The notes under the pieces were generated by a model. It searched no databases. It saw only the letters and a program-made list of their open reading frames with translations, and was not told the DNA's origin. A stretch of 64,000 bases of DNA from Isoptericola halotolerans. Its GTDB lineage: Bacteria > Actinomycetota > Actinomycetes > Actinomycetales > Cellulomonadaceae. The stretch spans positions 62,001-126,000 of the forward strand of contig NZ_JABEZU010000002.1 of NCBI RefSeq assembly GCF_013149785.1, read 5' to 3'. Every line of letters begins with the position of its first letter. Within the stretch, counting starts at the first letter, position 1. Shown here one piece after another: positions 56,473 to 64,000 of this stretch. The translations under genes and the position numbers were made by a program.

Positions 56473-57396
56473 ATGAACCTCGACCTGCGCATCTTCACCG
56501 AGCCCCAGCAGGGAGCCTCGTACGACACCCAGCTCGCCGTCGCCCAGGCCACCGAGACGCTGGGGTTCAGCGCGTTCTTCCGCTCCGACCACTACCTCGC
56601 GATGGGTGGCGACGGACTGCCCGGGCCGACCGACTCCTGGACGACGCTGGCCGGCATCGCCCGGGAGACGTCGACGGTCCGTCTCGGCACGCTGGTCTCC
56701 TCGGCGACCTTCCGGCTGCCCGGCGTGCTCGCCATCCAGGTGGCCCAGGTGGACCAGATGTCGGGCGGGCGCGTCGAGCTCGGCCTCGGGACCGGCTGGT
56801 TCGCCGCCGAGCACGCCGCCTACGGCATCCCGTTCCCCGACAAGCGGTTCGGGATCCTGGAGGAGCAGCTGGAGATCCTCACCGGCCTGTGGGGCACCCC
56901 GGTGGGTGAGACGTACGACTTCGCCGGGCAGCACTACACGCTGGCGGACTCCCCGGCGCTGCCGAAGCCGGTGCAGGGGCGGATCCCGATCATCGTCGGC
57001 GGGGGCGGGCCGCGGCGCACCCCGGCGCTCGCCGCCCGGTTCGCCGACGAGTACAACCAGGCCTTCCCCGCGCTGGACTCGATCGGCCCGCGGATCCGGG
57101 TGATCGAGAAGGCGCTGGCCGACGCCGGCCGCCCGGCGGGCTCGCTGACCCAGTCCGTCGCACTGGTCCTCGCGGTGGGGTCCGACGAGGCGGAGTTCTC
57201 CCGCCGGGCCGCGGCGATCGGGCGCGAGCCTGCCGAGCTGCGCGAGCACGGGATCGCCGGGACGGTCGCCGAGGCCGTGGACCGGTTGGCCTCCCTGCGC
57301 GACCAGGGCGTCGAGCGCGTCTACCTGCAGGTCCTCGACCAGCAGGATCTCGACCACCTCGACCTGGTCGCCCGCGAGGTCGTCCCGCAGCTCTGA
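56473..57396 (+). CDS. LLM-class F420-dependent oxidoreductase
   Basis: A 307-residue luciferase-like monooxygenase-fold (TIM-barrel) enzyme. 'LGFSAFFRSDHYLAMGGDG' is the F420/substrate side of strand 2, 'RLGTLVSSATFRLPGVLAI' follows, 'SGGRVELGLGTGWFAAEHAA' is the glycine-rich cofactor region, and 'RIPIIVGGGGPRRTPALAAR' binds phosphate. Such enzymes use reduced F420 or FMN on various substrates; which one cannot be read here. ATG 56473 has GAGGAGAGAC upstream. It probably shares a transcript with the Rv2466c-like gene. Confidence 0.92.
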   Translation: MNLDLRIFTEPQQGASYDTQLAVAQATETLGFSAFFRSDHYLAMGGDGLPGPTDSWTTLAGIARETSTVRLGTLVSSATFRLPGVLAIQVAQVDQMSGGRVELGLGTGWFAAEHAAYGIPFPDKRFGILEEQLEILTGLWGTPVGETYDFAGQHYTLADSPALPKPVQGRIPIIVGGGGPRRTPALAARFADEYNQAFPALDSIGPRIRVIEKALADAGRPAGSLTQSVALVLAVGSDEAEFSRRAAAIGREPAELREHGIAGTVAEAVDRLASLRDQGVERVYLQVLDQQDLDHLDLVAREVVPQL

Positions 57397-57503
57397 CCGG
57401 AGCGGCGAGCGCCCACGACGCGGCGGTGTGAACGGGGCGTTGCGGCCCGCGGTCGGTGCGGTTGCCGGTTCGTGCAGGATGCGGTAGGGGGACGCTTTCA
57501 CCC

Positions 57504-57658
57504 GTGACAACGGGGATCGCGGCGCTCTAGCGTCTGGTCCCAGACGACGAGGTGGGTTCTCCGGCGAACGGGGAGCCCACCTTCGTCGTTCCCAGGGAGG
57601 TTCCTGGAGCGCCCGGTCATCCCCGCAGCGGTACGTGCTCTCGTGAGGAGACACGCCC
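57504..57658 (+). promoter_or_regulatory. Promoter and strongly folded leader of the beta-glucan operon
   Basis: GTGACA (57504-57509) and TAGCGT (57528-57533) form a candidate promoter with an 18-nt spacer. The ~120-nt leader starts with hairpin GTCTG-GTCC-CAGAC (57532-57545), which shares bases with the left arm of a much longer stem: 57544-57562 pairs with 57570-57589, ~19 bp with one bulge. The two cannot form fully at once, an attenuator-like design. GAGGAGACACGCCC precedes the ATG. I do not recognise a known riboswitch class. The rest of the 57397-57503 gap holds nothing I can identify. Confidence 0.5.
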
Positions 57659-59350
57659 ATGACGTCGCTCGACACCCGTTCCGCCCCTCCGCCCCGGCCA
57701 GGTCCTCCTCCGACACCCCGGGCGACCACCATCCAGGGGGACCCCCAGGCCGCCGCGCGCCGCCGTGACGCCAACGCCGCCGCGCACTCGCCGTCGTTGA
57801 TGCTGATCATGCTGCTCGCGACGCTCGGGGCCGTCGCCTATGCGGTGTTCCTGCTCGACCCGGACCATCGCGGCGACTGGTTGCCCTACGTGCTCGTCAT
57901 GGTCGCCGAGACGATCCTGCTGGTGCTCGCCCTGCTGGCGATGTGGACGGTGCTGTCCTCCGGCTACGACCCGCGCGACTTCGCCTATCACCAGGCCCGC
58001 GAGCGGCTCTTCGACACCCCGCAGGTCCTGCACGACGACGCCGCCGGCGACCCGACGCGCTGGCAGCTCTACCTGGGCGAGCGGCCCGTCACGGTGGACG
58101 TCTTCGTCACCACCTGCGGCGAGGACGTGGACACCATCGCCCGCACCGTGCGGGCCGCCGTCGCGGTCCACGGCGAGCACCGCACCTGGGTGCTCGACGA
58201 CGGCCGCTCCGACGAGGTGCGCGACCTCGCGACCACGCTCGGCGCCCGGTACGTCCGGCGGTTGTCCGGCGGCGGGCAGAAGGCCGGCAACGTCAACCAC
58301 GCGCTGAGCATCGCCAAGGGCGACCTGTTCGCCATCCTCGACGCCGACTTCGTGCCCCGGCCCGAGCTGCTGGTCGAGACCGTGCCGTTCTTCGTGCGCG
58401 AGGACGTCGCGTTCGTCCAGTCGCCGCAGACGTACGGCAACATGACCTCGCTCATCTCGCGAGGTGCCGGGTACATGCAGGCGGTCTTCTACCGGTTCGT
58501 CCAACCCGGGCGCAACCGGTTCAACGCCGCGTTCTGCGTGGGGACCAACGTCGTCTTCCGGCGTTCGGCCGTCGACGACATCGGAGGGATGTGCACCGAC
58601 TCCAAGTCGGAGGATGTCTGGACGTCCCTGCACCTGCACGAGCGCGGCTGGCGGTCGGTGTACATCCCGCAGACGCTCGCCGTCGGCGACGCCCCGGAGA
58701 CGATCGTGGCCTACGCCAAGCAGCAGCTGCGCTGGGCGACGGGCGGGTTCGAGATCCTCCTGCAGCACAACCCCCTGTCCCGCCGGCGCGAGCTCACCCT
58801 CGACCAGCGGCTCCAGTACTTCGTCACCTCGACGCACTACCTCTCCGGGATCGCGCCGCTGCTGCTGCTCGTCGTCCCGCCGCTGCAGATCTACCTGGGG
58901 CTCGCCCCCATGCGCCTGGACGTGTCGCCGGGGACCTGGGCCCTGTACTACCTCGGCTTCTACGGCCTGCAGATCGCGATCGCGTTCTTCACGCTCGGGT
59001 CGTTCCGCTGGGAGGTGCTCCTGCTGGCCGCGGTCTCGTGGCCCATCTACGTCAAGGCGTTCTGGAACGCCCTGACCGGCAAGCAACAGGCCTGGTCCGT
59101 CACCGGGCGGGCCGGCGGACCCACCAGCCCGTTCGAGGTGGTCGTGCCGCAGACCCTCTGCTTCGTCTTCCTGCTGGTCACCTCCGTGGTGGGGGTGTGG
59201 CAGTACGGCGGTGACGCGCTCACCAACCTGTCGGTGGCGTGGAACGTCACCAACACCCTGATCCTCGGCGGGTTCCTGCTCACCGCCGTGCGCGAGCACC
59301 GTGCCGCACGGGGCTCGCGCCGCGCCGTCGTCCCCGGAGGTGTCGCATGA
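57659..59350 (+). CDS. Processive GT2 beta-glycosyltransferase (cellulose/curdlan synthase-like)
   Basis: A 563-residue membrane synthase. Two N-terminal helices (~45-100) precede the cytoplasmic GT-A domain with 'VLDDGRSDEV' (D180, D181), 'DAD' (228-230), 'SED' (317-319, in place of TED) and 'QQLRWATGG' (355-363), the D,D,D,QxxRW set of processive enzymes. At least four helices follow. The family polymerises UDP-glucose and extrudes the chain. It lacks a PilZ domain. The downstream membrane-fusion protein (ATGA overlap) and GH81 beta-1,3-glucanase suggest the polymer is a beta-1,3-glucan (curdlan-like) rather than cellulose; this is an inference. Confidence 0.9.
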   Translation: MTSLDTRSAPPPRPGPPPTPRATTIQGDPQAAARRRDANAAAHSPSLMLIMLLATLGAVAYAVFLLDPDHRGDWLPYVLVMVAETILLVLALLAMWTVLSSGYDPRDFAYHQARERLFDTPQVLHDDAAGDPTRWQLYLGERPVTVDVFVTTCGEDVDTIARTVRAAVAVHGEHRTWVLDDGRSDEVRDLATTLGARYVRRLSGGGQKAGNVNHALSIAKGDLFAILDADFVPRPELLVETVPFFVREDVAFVQSPQTYGNMTSLISRGAGYMQAVFYRFVQPGRNRFNAAFCVGTNVVFRRSAVDDIGGMCTDSKSEDVWTSLHLHERGWRSVYIPQTLAVGDAPETIVAYAKQQLRWATGGFEILLQHNPLSRRRELTLDQRLQYFVTSTHYLSGIAPLLLLVVPPLQIYLGLAPMRLDVSPGTWALYYLGFYGLQIAIAFFTLGSFRWEVLLLAAVSWPIYVKAFWNALTGKQQAWSVTGRAGGPTSPFEVVVPQTLCFVFLLVTSVVGVWQYGGDALTNLSVAWNVTNTLILGGFLLTAVREHRAARGSRRAVVPGGVA

Positions 59351-60078
59351 CCTGGACCACCCGCCTCCGGCTCGCGGTCGGCGTCGTCGTCGTGCTGGCG
59401 CTGTGCGCCGCACTGACGCTGGTCCTCAACCGCCGGATGAGCCAGGTCACCGCCGCGCAGGCCACGATCGTCGCCGAGGAGGTCGCCGTCGGGGCCGACT
59501 ACGCGGGGACCATCGTGGAGTCCCACGTGGAACCTGGCGACGACGTCGAGCAGGGCGACCCGCTGTTCACGATGCGCAGCCTGCTGCTCGCGCACGACCT
59601 GTCCATCGGGGTGGTCTCCCGCAAGGCGGCGTCCTACGAGATCAGCCGCGACGGCCAGATGACCGTCGTGTCGCCCGTCGACGGCGTCGTGTCCTCGATC
59701 CTGTCCACGCCGGGCGGCTTCGTGCAGTCGGGGCAGGTCGTCGCCTCGCTCTACCGGCAGGGCTCGACCACGGTCGACGCCCGGCTGCTGCTCGACCCCG
59801 CGGACTTCGCGCGGATCCGGCAGGGCGCGTACGTCCGCATCACCCTGCCGGACCAGAGCGAGGTGCCCGGCGAGGTCGTCTCGATCGCCGTCAGCAGCAC
59901 CCGCAACATGGCCGAGGCTCAGGTCGTCGTCTCCAGCGCGACCCTGGACCAGCAGGCAGGAGCGGGTCTGGCGCAGCCAGGCACCCCGGTCGTGGCCAGC
60001 GTCGAGCTGCACGACAGCGGGGCGATGTCCGACGTCGACCTCGCGTTCCAGCGGTTCCTGCAGAGGATCGGGCTGTGA
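59347..60078 (+). CDS. HlyD/membrane-fusion-like protein of the glucan operon
   Basis: A 243-residue protein with one N-terminal membrane helix (LRLAVGVVVVLALCAALTLV) and an extracytoplasmic remainder. 'YAGTIVESHVEPGDDVEQGD' and 'TVVSPVDGVVSSILSTPGGF' form the two halves of a biotinyl-lipoyl-like domain. A beta-barrel (~155-225) follows. There is no long coiled coil, fitting a Gram-positive. It overlaps the synthase stop by ATGA and the GH81 start by GTGA. It probably guides the growing glucan through the cell wall or holds the glucanase near the synthase. Confidence 0.85.
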   Translation: MTWTTRLRLAVGVVVVLALCAALTLVLNRRMSQVTAAQATIVAEEVAVGADYAGTIVESHVEPGDDVEQGDPLFTMRSLLLAHDLSIGVVSRKAASYEISRDGQMTVVSPVDGVVSSILSTPGGFVQSGQVVASLYRQGSTTVDARLLLDPADFARIRQGAYVRITLPDQSEVPGEVVSIAVSSTRNMAEAQVVVSSATLDQQAGAGLAQPGTPVVASVELHDSGAMSDVDLAFQRFLQRIGL

Positions 60079-62195
60079 GCCGCGGGTCGGCGTGCCTGGC
60101 GGCGGCCGTCGTCGGGGCGGCGCTCCTGACGGCATGCACCACGGTGGACGCCCCACCCCCGCCGCCGTCGGCCGGGGCGGGAGTGGCGGACGCCGCACCC
60201 CCTTCCGTGGACCCCTCCGTGCTGCCGTCCGTGGACCGCGGGGGCGGGGCGATGCGACTGGCCGACGGGCTCGCACCCCCGACCAACCGGTGGTTCTCGG
60301 GGCTGGTGTTCGGCGACGCTGCGCAGCCCGTGTTCCCGCTGCCGCTCGCCGTCGGGCTCACCGCGTCCGGGTTCGCGTACGGGCTGCCCACGGTGCGCGC
60401 GGACGGCAGCGTGCTGTCGGGCTCCTACGCACCGCAGGTGCAGATGGACCTGCGCGAGCCCGTCACCGGTGTCGTGGTGGCCTACGACGCCGCCACGGTG
60501 ACGGTCGACCTGGTCGCCGGCGACGAGACGGTGCGGGGCCGGCTGCACCTGACCCGCGGCTCACCCGTGCTGACCTACACCGCGACGACCGACCAGGACC
60601 TCGGGCTCGGCGTCGCCTTCTCCGCCGGTGCCGCAGGCCTGCCCGACGACGTCGTGACCGCGGAGCTCGACGAGCGCACGCACGCCCTGGTCGGTGCGGG
60701 GGACCTCGACGTGGCCGACGCCCTGGCCGGGACCTCGCTCGCCCTGACCGCCGGGCAGACGGTGTCCTGGCTGGTCGCTCCCGACCCCGGGGAAGGCCCG
60801 GATGGGCTCGCCGAGCTCGTCGAGGCGACCCGGGACCCGGTGACGGGCTCCGAGGTCCACCACGAGACGTCACCTGAGGAGGCGACCACCTCCGTGACCT
60901 ACGCGACGGTCTCGGGCGGTCCCGCCGTCGTCGTGCGCTGGCCCCACCAGCAGCAGACCGCGGACGCTGCCGAGAGCTGCGCGCGGGGGACGTACGCCAC
61001 CGTCCGGGGGACGGCCGAGGTGTGCCTGACGTCGACGCTGTCGTGGCGCTCACCCGTCCGCGAACCGGCGCCCGGCCTCGACCTGTCGGGCCTGGACGAC
61101 GACGAGCGCGACGCGCTCGCGGACCAGGTGCGCACCGACGCCGCTGCCGTGCTGGGCGACGTCCGCCCGGCGGACACGTACTTCGGCGGCAAGGCGCTCG
61201 CCCGGGACGCGAACCTGTGGACGCTGGCCGTCGAGCTCGGGCTCGACGGCGTCGCCGCGGACCTGCACGAGAGCGTCGCCGCGGACCTGCGGACCTGGGC
61301 GCAGCCGGACGGGTGCGTCGAGCGCCCCGAGCGCTGCTTCACGTGGGAGCCCACGCTGCGGACCGTCGTCGGGCAGGCGACGTCGTTCGGGTCGGAGGAG
61401 GGCAACGACCACCACTTCCACTACGGGTACTTCCTGTACGCGGCCGGGGTGGCCGCGGCCGACGACCCCGACCTCGTGCGCGACCTCGCCCCGGTGCTGG
61501 ACCTGCTCGCCGCCGACGTGGCGGCGGTGAGCGACGTGCCGGTGCCCGACGGTCCGCCGATGCCCGGCCTGCGTGTGCTCGACGTCGTCATGGGCCACTC
61601 GTGGGCCTCTGGGCAGGCGCCCTTCGCCGACGGCAACAACCAGGAGTCCGCGTCCGAGGCGGTGTCCGCCTGGCACGGGCTGGCGCTGTGGGCGGACGCC
61701 CGCGTCGGCGCCGGGCTCGACGACGGCGGGCTGACGGAGCAGGCGCGGTGGATGCTCGCCCTCGAAGCCGCCTCGGCCCGTGCCTACTGGACGGACTTCG
61801 ACACGTCGGACCCGGCGACCGATGGCCTCGAGGCGTCGGTCACGTCGCTCGTGTGGGACGGCAAGCGGGAACGGGCGACCTGGTTCTCGGCCGAGCCCAG
61901 TGCCGCGCTGGGCATCGTGGTGCTGCCCGTGACGGGGGTCTCGGGCTACCTGGGCGAGGACCCGGACCGGGTCCGGGCGAACCTCGGCGAGGCCCTGGGC
62001 ACCGACGACCTCTGGGAGGACCGTTCGACCTGGGACGTGATGTTCGGCGACCAGCTCCTCATGTACGCGGCGATGCTGGGGCCCGCCGACGCCGAGGCGG
62101 CGCTCGAGGTGGCGCGCGACCTGCCGGACGAGCGGATCGACGACGGTTCGACGCGATCCTGGCTGCTGGCCTGGTTGCGGGCGCACGCGGGGTAG
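60075..62195 (+). CDS. GH81 endo-beta-1,3-glucanase, predicted lipoprotein
   Basis: A 706-residue membrane-anchored enzyme. The signal ends in the lipobox 'LLTACT', so it stays on the outer face of the membrane. The N-terminal beta-sandwich starts at 'LAPPTNRWFSGLVFGDAAQP', and the (alpha/alpha)6 catalytic part has 'GNDHHFHYGYFLYAAGVAA' (D445) and 'DGNNQESASEAVSAWHGLAL' (E524, E528), the GH81 catalytic set. It hydrolyses beta-1,3-glucan with inversion. It is encoded in one operon with a processive synthase, so editing, length control or release of the product is a better guess than nutrition. GTG 60075 overlaps the previous stop. Confidence 0.9.
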   Translation: MSRGSACLAAAVVGAALLTACTTVDAPPPPPSAGAGVADAAPPSVDPSVLPSVDRGGGAMRLADGLAPPTNRWFSGLVFGDAAQPVFPLPLAVGLTASGFAYGLPTVRADGSVLSGSYAPQVQMDLREPVTGVVVAYDAATVTVDLVAGDETVRGRLHLTRGSPVLTYTATTDQDLGLGVAFSAGAAGLPDDVVTAELDERTHALVGAGDLDVADALAGTSLALTAGQTVSWLVAPDPGEGPDGLAELVEATRDPVTGSEVHHETSPEEATTSVTYATVSGGPAVVVRWPHQQQTADAAESCARGTYATVRGTAEVCLTSTLSWRSPVREPAPGLDLSGLDDDERDALADQVRTDAAAVLGDVRPADTYFGGKALARDANLWTLAVELGLDGVAADLHESVAADLRTWAQPDGCVERPERCFTWEPTLRTVVGQATSFGSEEGNDHHFHYGYFLYAAGVAAADDPDLVRDLAPVLDLLAADVAAVSDVPVPDGPPMPGLRVLDVVMGHSWASGQAPFADGNNQESASEAVSAWHGLALWADARVGAGLDDGGLTEQARWMLALEAASARAYWTDFDTSDPATDGLEASVTSLVWDGKRERATWFSAEPSAALGIVVLPVTGVSGYLGEDPDRVRANLGEALGTDDLWEDRSTWDVMFGDQLLMYAAMLGPADAEAALEVARDLPDERIDDGSTRSWLLAWLRAHAG

Positions 62196-62269
62196 ACCGG
62201 CGTCGTCCGCGCTGCGCGCCGTAGGGTGTCCGACGGAGTTCACGGGACCTTCACGGACGGAGCGCGCGG

Positions 62270-63586
62270 ATGCAGTGGGGCTGGACGAAGCACGGCGACG
62301 GCCGGTCGATCGCGCCGGGCGAGGCGGTGGCGCCGGGGGAGCGGCTGACCTGGCCGCGCACCGTCGGTATCGGGGTGCAGCACGTCGTGGCGATGTTCGG
62401 CGCCACGTTCCTCGTGCCGCTGATCACCGGCTTCCCGCCGTCGACGACGCTGTTCTTCTCGGCGGTCGGGACCATCGGGTTCCTGCTCATCACGGGCAAC
62501 CGGCTACCGAGCTATCTCGGGTCCAGCTTCGCCTTCCTCGCGCCCATCGGCGCGGCGACGGCGTCCCAGGGACAGGCGGCGGCCGTCGGCGGGATCTTCG
62601 TCACGGGGGTGCTGCTGATGGTCGTCGGCGCGGTCGTGCACCGCGCCGGGGCACGCTGGATCGACCTCGTGATGCCGCCCGTGGTGACCGGGGTGATCGT
62701 CGCGCTCATCGGGCTCAACCTGGCGCCCGCGGCCTGGGACAACTTCTCGGCCGCTCCGGTGACGGCGCTGGTCACGCTCGTGGCGGTGCTGGTCGTCTCG
62801 GTCCTCTTCCGCGGCATCCTGGGGCGGCTGTCGATCCTCGTCGGCGTGCTCGTCGGGTACGCCTTCGCGGTGTGGCGTGGCGAGGTCGACTTCACGGAGG
62901 TCAAGGACGCCGGCTGGTGGGGTCTGCCGGAGTTCACGGCACCGAGCTTCGAGCTGAGCGTGCTCGGACTGTTCCTCCCGGTGGTGTTCGTCCTGGTCGC
63001 GGAGAACGTGGGGCACGTGAAGTCGGTCGCGGCGATGACCGGGCAGAACCTGGACGACCGCATGGGCCGGGCGCTGTTCGCGGACGGTGTCGCCACCACG
63101 CTCGCGGGGACCGGCGGCGGCTCCGGCACCACGACCTACGCCGAGAACATCGGCGTCATGGCCGCCACCCGGGTCTACTCCACCGCCGCGTACTGGGTCG
63201 CGGGCACGACGGCGCTGCTGCTGTCGTTCTCCCCGAAGTTCGGCGAGGTGATCAACACCGTGCCGGGCGGGGTGCTGGGCGGGGTGACGACCATCCTCTA
63301 CGGCATGATCGGCGTCCTCGGCTTCCGCATCTGGGTGCAGAACCGCGTCGACTTCGCCGACCCCGTCAACCTCGCGACGGCGGCGGTGCCGCTGGTGATC
63401 GGCATCGCGAACTACACGTGGTCGGCGGGCGGGGTGACGTTCGAGGGGATCGCGCTGGGCACCGCGGCGGCGCTGGTGATCTACCACGGCATGCGGGCGA
63501 TCGGGCGGTGGCGCGGGACCGTCGTGCCGACGACGACGCCCGCACCGTCGTCGGGCGCCGAGGAGCCGGACCGACCGCTGCCGTAG
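62270..63586 (+). CDS. uraA: Uracil/xanthine permease (NCS2 family)
   Basis: A 438-residue polytopic membrane protein with ~14 helices (7+7 repeat). 'VGIGVQHVVAMFGATFLVPL' is the NCS2 entry motif with the conserved QH. 'GSSFAFLAPIGA', 'FVLVAENVGHVKSVAAMTGQ' (catalytic Glu and His) and 'GTGGGSGTTTYAENIGVMAA' mark the substrate site of uracil transporters (UraA/PyrP). It is proton-coupled. ATG 62270 has GGAGCGCGCGG upstream; TAGGGT (62222-62227) is a possible -10. It works with upp (8143) in uracil salvage. Confidence 0.93.
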   Translation: MQWGWTKHGDGRSIAPGEAVAPGERLTWPRTVGIGVQHVVAMFGATFLVPLITGFPPSTTLFFSAVGTIGFLLITGNRLPSYLGSSFAFLAPIGAATASQGQAAAVGGIFVTGVLLMVVGAVVHRAGARWIDLVMPPVVTGVIVALIGLNLAPAAWDNFSAAPVTALVTLVAVLVVSVLFRGILGRLSILVGVLVGYAFAVWRGEVDFTEVKDAGWWGLPEFTAPSFELSVLGLFLPVVFVLVAENVGHVKSVAAMTGQNLDDRMGRALFADGVATTLAGTGGGSGTTTYAENIGVMAATRVYSTAAYWVAGTTALLLSFSPKFGEVINTVPGGVLGGVTTILYGMIGVLGFRIWVQNRVDFADPVNLATAAVPLVIGIANYTWSAGGVTFEGIALGTAAALVIYHGMRAIGRWRGTVVPTTTPAPSSGAEEPDRPLP

Positions 63587-63631
63587 CAGGGGCCGGTCTC
63601 GGGACGACGAGCCCGGGCCTCTTGCCTCAGG

Positions 63632-64000
63632 TCAGGCGTCGGGCTCGCGGCCGATGCCGTACTCGCGCTCGATCGGTTCGAGGTCCTCGACCGGGACGCA
63701 GCCGGGCATGTTCTCCAGCGGCTGGTCGGCCGCGAGGGGCACCTCCGCGGTGTCCAGCGGCTCGGTCCAGCCGGTGCCGACGAGAAGATCGATGACCCTG
63801 CCCGCGCGGTCGTCCAGGACCAGGTCGATGTCCTCGTACTGCGCGGCCAGGGTGTACGCCTGGACGATCCCGGCGGCACCGTAGCGGATCTGCGAGTAGC
63901 CCTCGACGAGGTGGGGCCAGTCACCGGTAGCGCGGACGTCGAACCCGCGGTCGGCGAGCACCTCGGCGCTCGCGCCGGCGAGGGCGAACCGCGGGTCGGC
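63632..64000 (-). CDS. Hypothetical protein, 3' end, partial at right edge
   Basis: The frame is open to the window edge; the visible ~122 residues are the C-terminal part. It is mixed alpha/beta: 'VEGYSQIRYGAAGIVQAYTL', 'YEDIDLVLDDRAGRVIDLLV' and the end 'VPVEDLEPIEREYGIGREPD'. No family is recognised. A GTG at 63961 could be an internal start, but upstream codons (...LAGASAEVLADRGFDV) look coding. Convergent with uraA; the 45-bp gap has no strong terminator. Confidence 0.6.
   Translation of the reverse strand, partial: ADPRFALAGASAEVLADRGFDVRATGDWPHLVEGYSQIRYGAAGIVQAYTLAAQYEDIDLVLDDRAGRVIDLLVGTGWTEPLDTAEVPLAADQPLENMPGCVPVEDLEPIEREYGIGREPDA

Overview
This 64 kb window is chromosomal DNA from a very high-GC Gram-positive bacterium, most likely a Micrococcales actinobacterium close to Cellulomonadaceae or Promicromonosporaceae. 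That is inferred from the dnaK-grpE-dnaJ-hspR operon with an HspR repressor, an F420-type oxidoreductase, an Rv2466c-like (mycothiol-linked family) thioredoxin-fold protein, a LAXTG sortase substrate, and many secreted polysaccharide-degrading enzymes. The species cannot be named from the sequence. There is no rRNA, CRISPR array, transposase, prophage or replication origin. One tRNA gene, tRNA-Ser(CGA), is present. At least nine genes appear to be leaderless, with a TANNNT box 6-7 nt before the start codon.

Layout. 1-3.1 kb: heat-shock operon (dnaK 3' end, grpE, a cysteine-free dnaJ, hspR) and a Cys-rich DUF1540 protein. 3.2-8.1 kb: a degenerate GGDEF-like protein divergent from a 1335-aa protein that fuses an ECF sigma factor, a ZAS-type zinc anti-sigma domain, hydrophobic segment(s), a long repeat region and a lectin-like tail. 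8.1-14.6 kb: upp, a LALTG surface protein, tadA, and a histidine kinase / response regulator / DUF4097 operon. 14.7-19.3 kb: FAD oxidoreductase, acyltransferase-SGNH protein, sirtuin. 19.3-26.4 kb: secreted PL9 pectate lyase and GH18 chitinase, both with two C-terminal CBM5/12-like modules, separated by a zinc-ribbon protein and a PAS-ANTAR regulator. 26.5-27.4 kb: tRNA-Ser(CGA) and a poorly coding accessory-looking stretch. 27.5-31.6 kb: SDR, CPBP protease, DUF1905, VOC protein, and an ATPase-nuclease protein with its own tandem operator.

31.6-40.3 kb is a sugar-utilisation locus: a clan-A-like glycosidase, a DUF5107-TPR protein, a divergent AraC regulator and a complete ABC importer. 40.4-45.0 kb is an envelope-glycan cassette (SGNH hydrolase, two GT4 enzymes, a GT87-like enzyme). 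45.2-50.5 kb holds an acyl-CoA dehydrogenase, an SDR fused to a helical domain, a GPP34 protein and an orphan sugar-binding lipoprotein behind LacI-type operators. 50.5-55.4 kb looks like vitamin uptake: PnuC, TetR and a YkoDCE-type ECF transporter. 55.5-57.4 kb has a small membrane protein, the Rv2466c-like protein and an LLM oxidoreductase. 57.5-62.2 kb is an operon of processive GT2 synthase, membrane-fusion protein and GH81 endo-beta-1,3-glucanase lipoprotein behind a strongly folded leader, a good candidate for synthesis and trimming of a beta-1,3-glucan. The window ends with a uracil permease and a partial unknown gene.

The most interesting items are the membrane-tethered sigma-factor fusion, the GT2/MFP/GH81 operon, a set of long intergenic palindromes (three homologous copies, two of which bracket the PL9 gene, and one perfect 74-bp palindrome), and the ATPase-nuclease gene with tandem 14-bp dyads.
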